Shown: piece by piece, positions 1-9,936 of the stretch | Numbering within the stretch: the stretch's first letter is position 1 | Layout of the letters: every line of letters begins with the position of its first letter | From: Strigamia acuminata | Taxonomy: Eukaryota; Arthropoda; Chilopoda; Geophilomorpha; Linotaeniidae | Assembly (NCBI GenBank): GCA_949358305.1 | Contig: OX442314.1 | Span: 65,295,369 to 65,359,368 of the forward strand | Direction: 5' to 3' | Length of the DNA: 64,000 bases | The notes under the pieces: model-generated | What the model was told of the DNA's origin: nothing | Databases searched by the model: none | What the model saw: only the letters and a program-made list of their open reading frames with translations | Made by a program: the position numbers and the translations under genes

Positions 1-3000
1 CATTTAAACGGCGCTTGTAAAAAGGATTTCGAAATTAACGCGAAAATCGAAATAGTTAAGAAAAACCGACTGTGTTTTAATTGTTTCAGAACTGGGCATA
101 GAGTGGGAGACTGCAAGGTCAAATTTTCTTGTAAACATTGTGGTGGGCGACACCATTTCACAATATGCAAAAAATCCGAGGTGAAGAATTCAACGAGCGC
201 TGCGGAGAAGCCGAAGGAGCCACAAGTAACAACACATGTTTCATGCGCAATCTCGACGACTCTACAACTAATGATCTTCACCGCGGACCTCAAAACAAAA
301 TCAGGAGGAACTCACAGCATTCGAGGGATGATTGATCCGGGAAGCCATCGATCGTTCATCACAAAAGAATTTGTTGAAAGACTGAAACTTAAAAAGTGCG
401 GCAGTGTTTCTGCCACCACACAACGTTTTAATGATTCGTCTCCAGCAGCTACGGACTACGATGTGTTCAATGTCACACTGCAGAGTAAAAATGACACTCA
501 AGATTTGAAACTTTCCATGCTTTCTGTGGAAGATTTGCCACGAGTGCAAGGCATTCTGAACTCATCAATGATTGACAAAGTGAAGAAACTAAATCTCGAA
601 CTTGCTGAAGACCTACCAGCTAAGACTGCTCAAATTGATGTGCTTTTAGGAGTCGACGTGTGGTGGAAGGTCGTTAAGGATGGCAAGAAAAAGGTAAACG
701 CCGACCTTGGACTCATTAACACAATTTTTGGATGGGTCTTGGCTGGAGCGGCTGGAAACACCAATTTGTTTGAGGATGAGGAAGGAATGACAACATGTTG
801 CAACACATGCGACTTAGACATCCAAGAAAAATTGGACAAACTGTGGAACTTGGAAGCAATCGGAATAAATGCAGGAGAAAAAGAATCCGACTTTATTCGC
901 GATCGATTCGAATCAACTACAAAGCGTCTAGACGATGGACGTTATGAAGTCATGCTGCCATTCAATGGACAGGAAGTCGACTTGGAGTCTAATTGGGAAT
1001 TGGCCATGAATCAACTGGCCAACACGCTCAAAAGAATAGATGCCAACGAAGACTACAAAAAACGTTACGACGAGTCCATGTGGCAATATATTCACGAAAA
1101 TCACGCGGAGGAAGTCCCAAAAGAAGAGCGTTTTTTGAAGAAAGGAACCTACAATATACCTCACCACCCTGTAATCAAGGAGGATCGAGACACGACGAAA
1201 TTTCGAGTAGTGTTCAACGCGTCTTCATCCAAGAAGGGGAAACTTTCCCTCAATGACTGTTTATTTCCGGGACCTTCCCTTAATCCAGACTTAATACTCG
1301 TTATTGTGAGATTCCGTCTCTATTGTATTCCAATAATAGCAGACATTAAGCAAGCGTTTCTCCAAGTAATGATCAACCCTACTCAAACAAACTTTCTACG
1401 TTTTTTGTGGGTCGCTCGTGACTATTTCAAAGAGCCATACTCATGGCAAAATTTGTGGAATAATCTAATGGTTCTGCGAATGATTGTCGTGCCATTTGGC
1501 GTCATTTCTTCTCCATTCCTCTTGTGTGCGACGATTAGGAAACAAGCGAAACAATTTGAAGAAACTCATGCAAAAGAAGTCGACGCACTCGATGATGGAA
1601 TCTTCATGGATGATTTGACGTCAGGAGGAGATTTTACAGCCGACACAACATCACATTGCGAGAAACTGAAAATGATATTAGACGACGGAAAGCTTCCCCT
1701 TGTAAAGTGGGCGACCTCAAGCAAGGACGTCTTCAACAATTTGAAAAAAGAAGGTTTTCATATGCGAGGAGAGGAGTTTTTGGACTTAGGAATTATAAAA
1801 ATGCTTGGAATATTGTGGAACACGGCAGAAGATGTCATGATGTTTAACATTCCGACCATTGAAAAAATTCCGAATACAAAGCGAGAAGTTGTTTCATTAA
1901 TGGCTTCCATATTCGATCCAATGGGACTCATTGCTCCTGTTGTGCTTCAAATGAAACTGCTAGTTCAAGCAATCTGGATTAGGACAAAAAACTGGGATGA
2001 AAAGATTCTTGACTCAGAGAAAAAAGAAGTCGAAGAGTGGAGTCAAGACATACAAAAATTAAAAGAATTGAAAGTACAACGTTGGCTGCAGACTTATTCC
2101 GGTCAAGACATCACTTTAGAAGTTTTCTGTGACGCAAGCACAAAGGCATTTGGCTGTTCAATTTTTGTCGTCAATCTAGAGGGCAAAAGAACTTTATTGT
2201 TGAGTAAATGTCGTATTGCGCCGACGAAAAAAGTGACTCTTCCTCGACTTGAATTAACTGCAGCAGTGGTTGGAGTGCGAATGACCAAGTACCTGTTAGA
2301 AAACTTTCTTCCCGGTTACCCGGTCACTGAGGTGAAATACTACTCGGACTCCACCATAACTCTAGCCTGGATAAATTCGGACAAGAACGTATGGAAGCCA
2401 TACGTCTCAAACCGTGTTCAAGAAATTATTTCTTCAACTAAGCCCGAACAATGGTCTCATGTACCAACAGAATTTAACCCAGCAGATTTATTAACTCGAC
2501 CACATAACTCAAAAACATTGATGCAAAATAAACTTTGGTGGTTTGGAGTTGATGTCTCGAAACTGGAAAAAAGAGAAATTATACAAGAGGATCTTCCAGA
2601 AGAAGAACGAAAAATCGTTGTGATGACAATTCAAGTGACAGAAAGCTTTATTGGTCGATTCTTCAAACGATTCCGAAATTACAACCGACTTTTGAGAGTT
2701 TTCTCATACATTTTGCGATGGAAAAACAAACTTTTGCGCGGTGAGCCTCTCTCGCCACTCGAGTTAGAGGACAACCAATTGAAGATCCTGCAATTTTCCC
2801 AGAAGCTACATTTTTCTGAGGAGATTGATGATGTGAAAAACAAAAGAGAACTGTCTAAACATTCCACCCTACGCAATTTCGAGCTCTTCATTGACGAGGA
2901 CGGATTACTTCGACTTCGTAGCCGCTTGAAAAAATCTTTATTGACATTTGATGAGGTTTATCCAATTATCTTGCATTATGATAGTTGGATAACAAGACTG

Positions 3001-4113
3001 TTAATTAAAAAAGTGCATTTGGAGTTGCTTCATGGTGACATAAGCGAAACCTTGTATCACCTACGCGAACGATTTTGGATTATTAGAGGAAGAAGAACAA
3101 TTCAGACAGTTATAAGAGAATGTGAAATTTGCAGACGAGGAAAACTTGCACGCAACAACCCTTCAACGGGTGACCTTCCTGCTGAACGTGTGACGCCAGC
3201 GGCGCCATTCCAAAACACAGGAGTGGACCACTTGGGTCCCATTTATGTCGGCAGCAACAAGAAGGAAAAGAAAAAAGTTTACATCTTGCTTTTCACGTGT
3301 ATGGTGACCCGTTCCATACATTTAGAAGTTTCAGAGGACCTTTCTGTGCCAAAGTTTTTGCTTGCAATGAGAAGATTTGGGGCACGCCACGGATACCCCG
3401 GGAAGATTTTCTCTGACAACAGTAAGACGTTTGAGCGCGGAAGCCTCGAATTACAATCATGGGGGAAACTCATCGGTCATAATGACGTGAAAACATTCCT
3501 ATCTGAAAAAAGGGTGCTCTGGACATTCATCCCACCGCTTTCTCCATGGATGGGCGGAGCGTGGGAGCGTCTAGTCCGCTCTGTCAAAGATAAACTTCGA
3601 AAGACATTGTTGCGCAGCACCGTAGACTTAGAAACTCTCCAAACTTTGGCTCTGGAAATTAGTTCAGTGCTAAATTCACGACCCTTAAGTTATGTCCCCG
3701 ACAGTGTTGATGGTGGTAGAATTTTGGCACCTGAAAACTTTCTAACCGGAGGTATGCCTAAATACGTAATAAACAAACAATTGAGTGCAATTAAAAAATC
3801 CGATTTGAGAAAACTGGACATTAAACGACGCCAATTTATTTGGGAGTTCTGGAAAATTTGGAAAAAGAGTTACCTCATGCAATTGAGGAATTTTTATGAA
3901 TCCAAAGGTGATAAGTTCTTCAAAAACCCTAAAGTAGACCAAATAGTGCTTCTAGAAAAAATGGGTACTAACCCATATTTTTGGCCACTTGCCAGGATAA
4001 AAGAAATTTTTCCCGGTGAGGATGGTCAAATCCGTGTGATAAAAGTTGTGCTACCCGATGGACGTGAGTTAAAAAGGTCAGTCAAGCATGTGAGAGCCCT
4101 AGAACTTGAGTGA
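1..4113 (+). CDS. gag-pol: BEL/Pao Gag-Pol polyprotein, N-terminus off the window
   Basis: The frame is open from base 1 (first codon CAT), so the first ATG at 103 is not a real start. Order seen: three CCHC-type zinc knuckles of nucleocapsid; retropepsin-like protease with DPGS; reverse transcriptase with the FMDD active site near 1605-1616; RNase H with FCDAS and SDS motifs; integrase with an HHCC finger and D, D, E catalytic residues in GVDHLGP, FSDNS and GGAWERL; then the C-terminal domain found after BEL integrases. These parts make, cut and integrate a cDNA copy of the element. The protein ends VRALELE, as in element B. The third zinc knuckle has Phe where B and C have Ser. No stop or frameshift is seen in this part, and the 3' end is intact where B is frameshifted. 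Confidence 0.95.
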   Translation, partial: HLNGACKKDFEINAKIEIVKKNRLCFNCFRTGHRVGDCKVKFSCKHCGGRHHFTICKKSEVKNSTSAAEKPKEPQVTTHVSCAISTTLQLMIFTADLKTKSGGTHSIRGMIDPGSHRSFITKEFVERLKLKKCGSVSATTQRFNDSSPAATDYDVFNVTLQSKNDTQDLKLSMLSVEDLPRVQGILNSSMIDKVKKLNLELAEDLPAKTAQIDVLLGVDVWWKVVKDGKKKVNADLGLINTIFGWVLAGAAGNTNLFEDEEGMTTCCNTCDLDIQEKLDKLWNLEAIGINAGEKESDFIRDRFESTTKRLDDGRYEVMLPFNGQEVDLESNWELAMNQLANTLKRIDANEDYKKRYDESMWQYIHENHAEEVPKEERFLKKGTYNIPHHPVIKEDRDTTKFRVVFNASSSKKGKLSLNDCLFPGPSLNPDLILVIVRFRLYCIPIIADIKQAFLQVMINPTQTNFLRFLWVARDYFKEPYSWQNLWNNLMVLRMIVVPFGVISSPFLLCATIRKQAKQFEETHAKEVDALDDGIFMDDLTSGGDFTADTTSHCEKLKMILDDGKLPLVKWATSSKDVFNNLKKEGFHMRGEEFLDLGIIKMLGILWNTAEDVMMFNIPTIEKIPNTKREVVSLMASIFDPMGLIAPVVLQMKLLVQAIWIRTKNWDEKILDSEKKEVEEWSQDIQKLKELKVQRWLQTYSGQDITLEVFCDASTKAFGCSIFVVNLEGKRTLLLSKCRIAPTKKVTLPRLELTAAVVGVRMTKYLLENFLPGYPVTEVKYYSDSTITLAWINSDKNVWKPYVSNRVQEIISSTKPEQWSHVPTEFNPADLLTRPHNSKTLMQNKLWWFGVDVSKLEKREIIQEDLPEEERKIVVMTIQVTESFIGRFFKRFRNYNRLLRVFSYILRWKNKLLRGEPLSPLELEDNQLKILQFSQKLHFSEEIDDVKNKRELSKHSTLRNFELFIDEDGLLRLRSRLKKSLLTFDEVYPIILHYDSWITRLLIKKVHLELLHGDISETLYHLRERFWIIRGRRTIQTVIRECEICRRGKLARNNPSTGDLPAERVTPAAPFQNTGVDHLGPIYVGSNKKEKKKVYILLFTCMVTRSIHLEVSEDLSVPKFLLAMRRFGARHGYPGKIFSDNSKTFERGSLELQSWGKLIGHNDVKTFLSEKRVLWTFIPPLSPWMGGAWERLVRSVKDKLRKTLLRSTVDLETLQTLALEISSVLNSRPLSYVPDSVDGGRILAPENFLTGGMPKYVINKQLSAIKKSDLRKLDIKRRQFIWEFWKIWKKSYLMQLRNFYESKGDKFFKNPKVDQIVLLEKMGTNPYFWPLARIKEIFPGEDGQIRVIKVVLPDGRELKRSVKHVRALELE

Positions 4114-4173
4114 TTTTTCTTTTGTGAATTTTTTGTGTGGTTCTCCTTCTCTGTCCTTTCGCCGGCAATTCGT

Positions 4174-5686
4174 TGTTGCAAACAACGTGGAAGTATTTTA
4201 GAAATTGCATTTATTACTGTGTTTTATGTCATAATAAATATTCATAGTGTAATTGAGTTTTTGCCTAATATTTTCATTTATTGCTTTTCAGGTTTTTATC
4301 TTATTAAACCATTTTCTAGTGTTTTTAGTATTTTTAGTGTCTTTTGTGTTGATATTACATTTTAATTTACTGTTATTTCAAGTGTTATTGAAGTTTTATG
4401 TCATTTCTCATTGATTTCTTATGCATTTTCATGATTTTCGGCATTTTTAGGTACATTCGTCGAAGTGCAGTTCAGTTACGCTACACGCGTGACGTCATTT
4501 TTCCTTTACTAGTCTCGTTTCGTTAGAACTTCTAACGTTTCGTTCTATACTTTCCGAGTTGTTAAGAATTCTATTCACAATTGCTTTCTACTAATTATTG
4601 TCTGCTCTTTCGACTGGTGTGCTTTATTATTGCCCAAGTGTTTTCGTTTCGTCAGTGCGAACGTTCGTTGTCGGCCACCGCATGGGCGCGGCCGATAATG
4701 TTCGGTTCGTGCGGCTTACGATCTATTTCAAAGTGTTGTGTTGAATAAATAGTGTGATTTTATGCAGGAAATAACATTTCCTAATTTTATTTAACATTCC
4801 TATGTGGTTTTTATAAACATTCTGTGTATCTAATTTCAAATGTACTGGTTTTACCGCCAATATGACGTTCGAGGCCGCCATGTTGGAATTTATCGGTAAT
4901 TCGTTTTTATTTCAATTTGTTTGCGATGTATATTGATTGAATTGATTATACTATTTCATTACGATGTTTTTTAACCTGAATTCTTATGTTATTTTGTGTT
5001 TTAAAGCCATTTTAAATTCAAATCTTACGGTTACGTCATCATACTTGCCTGTGATTGGCTATTGCGATCGTCTGCTACACGATCATTGTTTTGTGCTTCG
5101 TTTTCATTGTTTTACTTATTGAATCGAATTGTTATGATTAGCTTTTTTATTCACTGCATTCTTGCGGTCATTTTGATATATTACAAACTGTAATCCGTGC
5201 TAATTTCACAATTTGTCAACTTTGCCTGTATTTTCGTTTTCCTCCGTTGCCATGACAACGGAGAATTTTGTATCTGTATTTCGCCGCTAATCTGTTCGGC
5301 GCGTGCCGTTATCGGTATTGCGCATGTGCGGCTCCCTTGAGGGCCAATTGTATTCGTGTATTTTAAGCAGTTTTCATCTAACCGTTCATTAAAGAAGTTG
5401 TTGAATTTTAGCTCGTGTTTAACTTTATTTCCGCCATCTTTTCCAATGTGTCGGGAGTAGTTAATCTCTTTTCCCCGCTGGCTTATGGATAAACAAGCAC
5501 TCGGATACCTTTCAACAGTGCTCTCGATTGCTTTCTCCTCATGCAACAATGGATTCGGGAGTGATTATTGTGGTTTCCAGCACGGTTTATGTACGTACTT
5601 TGCTATACGATCATCAAATCTTAGTGGCGGGAATTTCAAACCGCAAATGCCCATTTCTTCTATATTCGTGTTGACCGACCGCAACA
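4174..5686 (+). repeat. 3' LTR of BEL element A
   Basis: 1513 bp, starting TGTTGC and ending GCAACA, which are perfect 6-bp inverted ends. Its limits follow from alignment with the solo LTR G and the two LTRs of B. It is of the same subtype as solo LTR G and differs from the LTRs of B at many scattered sites. It holds a TGACGTCA palindrome at 4490-4497 and a short hairpin with CTCCGTTG and CAACGGAG arms near its 3' third. Short reading frames at its 3' end (for example 5485-5694) recur in every LTR copy of this family and are not taken as genes. Confidence 0.95.
4490..4497. promoter_or_regulatory. CRE-like TGACGTCA palindrome in BEL A LTR
   Basis: Perfect 8-bp consensus for CREB/ATF-type bZIP factors. 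It lies about 316 bp into the LTR and is present at the same place in the LTRs of B, C and G. Function is inferred from the motif and its conservation only. Confidence 0.5.
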
Positions 5687-7255
5687 TCGAATAACTTCTG
5701 TAAAACTTATCGAGACTTCATCACAGATAAAAAATTTCCCGACAAGAATTTCGACGAAATCCAACGCGAAGAATTCGAAAGAGAAGCCTCCACGTACTTA
5801 ATCGAGGATGGACTTCTACTAAAACACCACCCGAATTTCCGCGATGATCTGACGGAGACAGGTACTTCGATGAAAGTCGTTATACCCAGGAGTCTGCTAA
5901 CAAGGTTTCTGTGGATGGTCCACGGACACCCACTCGCCGGACATTCTGGAGTGGCCAGAACAATCTACCGTGCGAACCAACTCTATTTTTGGCCCAAAAT
6001 GACCCGAGATATTGTTCGTTTCATTCACCACTGCCCCAGATGCCAAGCGTGCAAACCTAGGACGCCCAAGAATTACGAAAGAATCTCACTCGGCCCCTTC
6101 GCACCCTTCGACTGCTGGAGCGTGGATTTAATGGGCCCAAAACCCACGTCATCCAATAAAAACAAATATATTTTAGTAATCATGGATGTCGCGACCGGAT
6201 GGCCCGAGCTCTTTCCAATGGAGAGACCAACTAAGCAGAAAATCATTCGATGTTTGTACGAAGTGGCGCTTCATTTCGGATTCCCTCGGAAACTAATTTC
6301 CGATAATGGACCACAGTTTGCGTCAAATTTGTATAAAGACTTCTGTAAAAAATTCGACATCGAGACATCATACACATCAACCTATAATCCACGGGCCAAT
6401 CCCGTCGAAAGGTTAAATCGCGACATAAAATATGCGCTGGCAATTTTCACCGATGTTCACTCCAGCTGGGACGAATATCTTCGTGAAATTGCCTTCAGCA
6501 TCCGCACGACGATCTCGAGGAACCGCAAATTTTCTCCCGCGTTTCTAAACTTCGCTCGGGAACTCAGAGTGCCCTGGGACCCGCGAATACCGGAGGAAAT
6601 ACTGGAAATCGATCCCGAGAAGCCTCATATTTATGTCGATAGATTGGAGCAAATAATTTCGGCCACTTATCAACACATGATGTCTCACATATTCGACATG
6701 AGAGATCGTATTAGCATTGCTGGAAAGGATCGGCCCTTCTGCAATTTTAAAGTCAATGACCTCGTCTGGAAAGACACACATATTCAGTCCAGCGCCGATA
6801 AGGGGATCCACGCAGGCCTAGCAGACAAACGCGACGGCCCGTACGTCATACTCGAAGCCCACGGCGGAAACGCTTTCAAGCTAAAAAGATTGGCAGACAA
6901 CGTTAATTTTAGATCGATCCACGCCCGAGAATTAACTCCATACTTACCTGAGTTTCCTCAAGAGGCTTGGACGGAATATCAGACGAAACCAGCGCAAAAT
7001 CCAATTATTCGCGACATGTTTTTAGATGAACAAACTGGCCCAACCAATTTAGTTCAAGATGAGTTACACGAAGCGGCCGACGCCCCGGATGAGATTTCGG
7101 AGAGGGAGGAAATAGTCGAAGAATCTCCTAAAAAAGGAAAGCAATCAAACAAAAATAAGACTACAAGAATCCTCAAACCTGATAAAATATACGGTATTCG
7201 TCGACACAAGCCAAACCCGTTCATAAAAGACGGGAAACTCGTCGGAAAACAATAA
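5687..7255 (+). CDS. pol: Gypsy Pol C-terminal part: integrase and GPY-type tail
   Basis: The frame is open from the first base after LTR A (TCG AAT AAC), 61 codons upstream of the first ATG at 5870, so this is an internal fragment of pol cut by BEL A. Integrase joins element cDNA to the target. Visible parts: the HHCC finger (HPLAGHSG followed by HHCPRCQAC), catalytic D in WSVDLMGP, second D in ISDNGPQF, and E in NPVERLNRD, so the triad is intact. Then come the FKVNDLVW and DGPYVI motifs of the GPY/F module and a Lys/Pro-rich tail ending at 7255. Protease, reverse transcriptase and RNase H should lie left of the window. Nothing in the visible part is broken apart from the insertion. Confidence 0.9.
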   Translation, partial: SNNFCKTYRDFITDKKFPDKNFDEIQREEFEREASTYLIEDGLLLKHHPNFRDDLTETGTSMKVVIPRSLLTRFLWMVHGHPLAGHSGVARTIYRANQLYFWPKMTRDIVRFIHHCPRCQACKPRTPKNYERISLGPFAPFDCWSVDLMGPKPTSSNKNKYILVIMDVATGWPELFPMERPTKQKIIRCLYEVALHFGFPRKLISDNGPQFASNLYKDFCKKFDIETSYTSTYNPRANPVERLNRDIKYALAIFTDVHSSWDEYLREIAFSIRTTISRNRKFSPAFLNFARELRVPWDPRIPEEILEIDPEKPHIYVDRLEQIISATYQHMMSHIFDMRDRISIAGKDRPFCNFKVNDLVWKDTHIQSSADKGIHAGLADKRDGPYVILEAHGGNAFKLKRLADNVNFRSIHARELTPYLPEFPQEAWTEYQTKPAQNPIIRDMFLDEQTGPTNLVQDELHEAADAPDEISEREEIVEESPKKGKQSNKNKTTRILKPDKIYGIRRHKPNPFIKDGKLVGKQ

Positions 7256-8089
7256 GCGACTCCAGCCATTGTCTCAAACAATCGATAAAAACAACCACAG
7301 GAGGGACACCTGTTACGTCCCACAATGCTTTTTCGTATCGCCTGTCGATTTCGACGCCAGCGATCCGAAGATAGGATTCGGGCACGGAGCATTTATTTGT
7401 CTTGTGCAAATCGCCCGATCTGAGTCGCATCGACTCTCGTCGTTATGCCTGGTCTTCAGCATTTTTTGGTGTTTTGCAAGGAGATATGGAGAGAGAGAGA
7501 AGAGCTGACTATTCAACGTGAGGTTTGATTCGCAAGTGTCTAATATAATCCTTTTAACAATGAGACGAGACGTGACACGAGATGCACAACAATTAAATAT
7601 CAAGTGTCACAAAACAAGGTTTATGTTTTTTAAGCCTAACATTGATTAAATGACTTATTTATACCTCAGAAACTTCATTTATAGAAGACATGAAGTTTCC
7701 TAATTAAATATAACAGGGGGGAAGTTGTCAGGCGCTTTTCTGGCCTAAAATCATCACTTTTAACACAAGTGTATAATTTAACATTGTAAGTGATTGAATG
7801 CAAATAATCAAACTTAAATACACCTCTCAGATCACGTAGAAAGTAGCAATCCGAGAGAAAAGCATATTTTAACCTAACAAACAACATTTTGAGTTATATT
7901 AACATTGATAAAATACAACTCCTCTGTATATGACGTCATTTGCGAGTATGACTGCTCCATCGCGTCTCGTCATCTCTCGCAAATCGTCTAATCGTACATC
8001 GAAATTAAATCAGGAGTGAAAGTGAACAAATTACTTAAACTAATTCATCAAATTACACAATCAAACCTAATTACTATTTATTTCAACAG
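7256..8089 (+). other. Non-coding stretch between Gypsy pol and the first predicted exon
   Basis: No convincing reading frame. A purine run AGGAGGGAC near 7301 resembles the tract before the F 3' LTR. Short GA repeats lie near 7486-7502 with a possible splice donor (AAC|GTGAGG) at 7518. A TGACGTCA palindrome lies at 7931-7938, in a context similar to the one in the F 3' LTR (15 of 18 bases around it match). A pyrimidine-rich 3' splice site lies at 8074-8089. It may be an intron plus an internal promoter; neither is proven. Confidence 0.4.
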
Positions 8090-8229
8090 ATAATCGAGGA
8101 AAACTTCAACCGCACGCTTCATCCGGGTCTCAACTACTGAAAATGGCCGACCTAATGCAACGCCGTCGCTCACGATCGCCTTTTGCTGCGGATTACTTCT
8201 CTCCCGCGATCCCATGAATTACCGCTCAG
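8090..8229 (+). other. Predicted exon 1 of the post-pol exon chain
   Basis: Bounded by a pyrimidine-rich acceptor ending ..TTTCAACAG at 8089 and a consensus donor CAG|GTAAGT at 8229/8230. It contains an ATG at 8143 opening a 24-codon peptide, rich in Arg-Ser at its start, that stops at TGA 8215-8217. The same frame then runs without further stops through exon 2. Coding status is uncertain; it may be a spliced untranslated leader. Confidence 0.45.
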
Positions 8230-8311
8230 GTAAGTAAGCACATATGTATTTCCTTCCAACATATTGCTTGTGTCTTTGAGCTTAAACGAGCGTTTCCTTT
8301 GGCCATTTCAG
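8230..8311 (+). other. Short intron whose acceptor was hit by BEL element D
   Basis: An 82-bp GT-AG intron from GTAAGT (8230) to ATTTCAG (8311). Element D is inserted directly after the AG. Its 4-bp target duplication is TCAG, so a second AG stands at 17532-17533 in front of predicted exon 2. Confidence 0.5.
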
Positions 8312-9884
8312 TGTAGCAAACAACCTTGGATCTCACAGGAAAAAACTGGCGAATTGGTCACCAAACTCTGGAAACCGCCCGAGACTGTATAGTGGTTGAA
8401 GAGACAAGTTGAAATCCTCTCTCTGAGCATAAGCCTAACTTGAAGAAGGGTTAGGCCTGACTGCATGAAACTAGGCCTGACTGCATTTAGATGAAGTGAT
8501 TGGCAAAACCTCTTTAGCTGCTGGGTAGAAATTCCGTGCTCCCAGGGAGGAGGAGAGCAGGCAAAGCTCTCTACTCACAAGTCATCATGTTTATTGAAGT
8601 AAAAGAAACCCAGGAATAAATTATCCAAAGAAGGAGGAAAAACATCAACTGGATTTAATACTTAACAACTGATAACAACTGTTGCTTCTTTAGCAACCTA
8701 CTCTTAACAACTGGTCACCTGATTACAATAAATGTCAGTGACCAAACAATACAGATTTGAATAATAACAATAGTGCCAACAAGGTTTCCGTATTTCTACA
8801 ACAGATGTCAAACTTAACATAAGTAAAGGCAAAACTTAACCTAACACCTTGATAACATTATGACCTGTGCAAACAGCACTTCACTTAAACTTAACAGATA
8901 ATTCAAAGGCTAAAACTAACATTAGTTACACTCAAAACACAATGCTTAGCCCAAACCCAATCACCACCAACAGAGGGCGCAACGTGTCACAGTTTTAACC
9001 CCTTAACAACCATGCAATAACAAAGGTAAAAGCTTAGATTAATAACAACTAATATTGGTAAATATACAAACAATAACTAGTATATATTCCCTACGTCCAG
9101 GTTCCAATAAAACCCCAAAAGAAACAATAACAGGGCACCAGTGCAGCACCAAATCTAAGATGGCGACCATGCAACTGCCAAAATGACGTGAATGGAGCCA
9201 GACAAGGTCGCGAGCGACTCACAGGCCTTCTCAACGATGGATCTGCGTCCTAGAACGGTTAGTACAGCTTTCCCAGTGCTTGGACATTGAAACCCGACCG
9301 ATTCAACTCATTTGCAGGACCCATACGACCACGAGAGGCGTCGCAAGGCGTGCGCTCACGCCCGACGCTCGCAAACGCTCACAAACGATGTCCAACGTCC
9401 ATCCAGCGACCCAAGACACCTGTGGACTACCTTAAACACCAATACAAGTTAGTATAAATTAAATTACAAGTAAAACAAGCACTAAAACTGCAATTGTGCT
9501 TATTTCAGGTTCTTCCCGTCTCCCAGTTCACTTGCGCTATGGCGACCATCTTGCCGATGCACGCCTATCTCCTTCGCAAGTGAACTGGAAACAGGAGAGA
9601 ACTTACAAATCCTATAAATAACACATAAAAGTGAAAAAGACACATAAGACAATTACAAAAGACTAAAAACACAACTTTCAAACATTCCAGGTGTGGCAAG
9701 CGAAGTGACCACCCCCTTGAACTTCCAGGATCGTGACAACAAGGCAGCAAACCAACTGGACATGTCAGATAAGAGTTGCAAATCTATTCAAACTTGACAA
9801 CAAAATTAAAAAGCCTTTTCTCTCTTTCAGAAAATAAACAACGTGAAATCTCCAGATCTTTTTGTTGCGTTCTTGCTCGCAACA
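8312..9884 (-). repeat. 3' LTR of BEL element D
   Basis: 1573 bp; on the plus strand it runs from TGTAGC to GCAACA. Same length and, by eye, same sequence as 15957-17529. It contains a doubled AGGCCTGACTGCAT motif near 8452-8480. The 61-codon minus-strand frame at 9565-9750 is present in both LTR copies and is not taken as a gene. Confidence 0.95.
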
Positions 9885-9936
9885 TCGCTGCCAGCCGAAA
9901 AAGAAGCGGACAGCCGGCCTAAGCGACTCGACCACG

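Larger units (their letters stand above)
1..5686 (+). mobile_element. BEL/Pao LTR retrotransposon A, 5'-truncated by the window edge
   Basis: Most of a BEL/Pao element: gag-pol from the nucleocapsid zinc knuckles onward, a short 3' untranslated stretch, and a complete 3' LTR. The 5' LTR, leader and most of gag lie left of the window. It is the same family as element B; the internal part is almost base-for-base the same as 23163-27276. It is inserted in the pol gene of a Gypsy element whose reading frame resumes at 5687. The target-site duplication cannot be checked because the 5' flank is missing. Confidence 0.95.

Noticed and set aside
1-4113. A/B near-identity as an assembly duplication artefact
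   Set aside because: The flanks, LTR subtype and 3' end differ between A and B, so they are separate insertions.
5687-5693. TCGAATA after LTR A, the same 7 bases that follow the 5' LTRs of B and C
   Set aside because: Here it is in frame with the Gypsy integrase reading frame, so it is most simply target sequence. LTR A is preceded by the pol end and so is a 3' LTR.
7312-8089. 3' LTR belonging to the pol fragment 5687-7255, starting TGTTACGTCCC after AGGAGGGACACC
   Set aside because: No matching inverted end, no second copy and no similarity to the LTR at 37219 beyond the TGACGTCA context. Kept only as an alternative to the single-element model.
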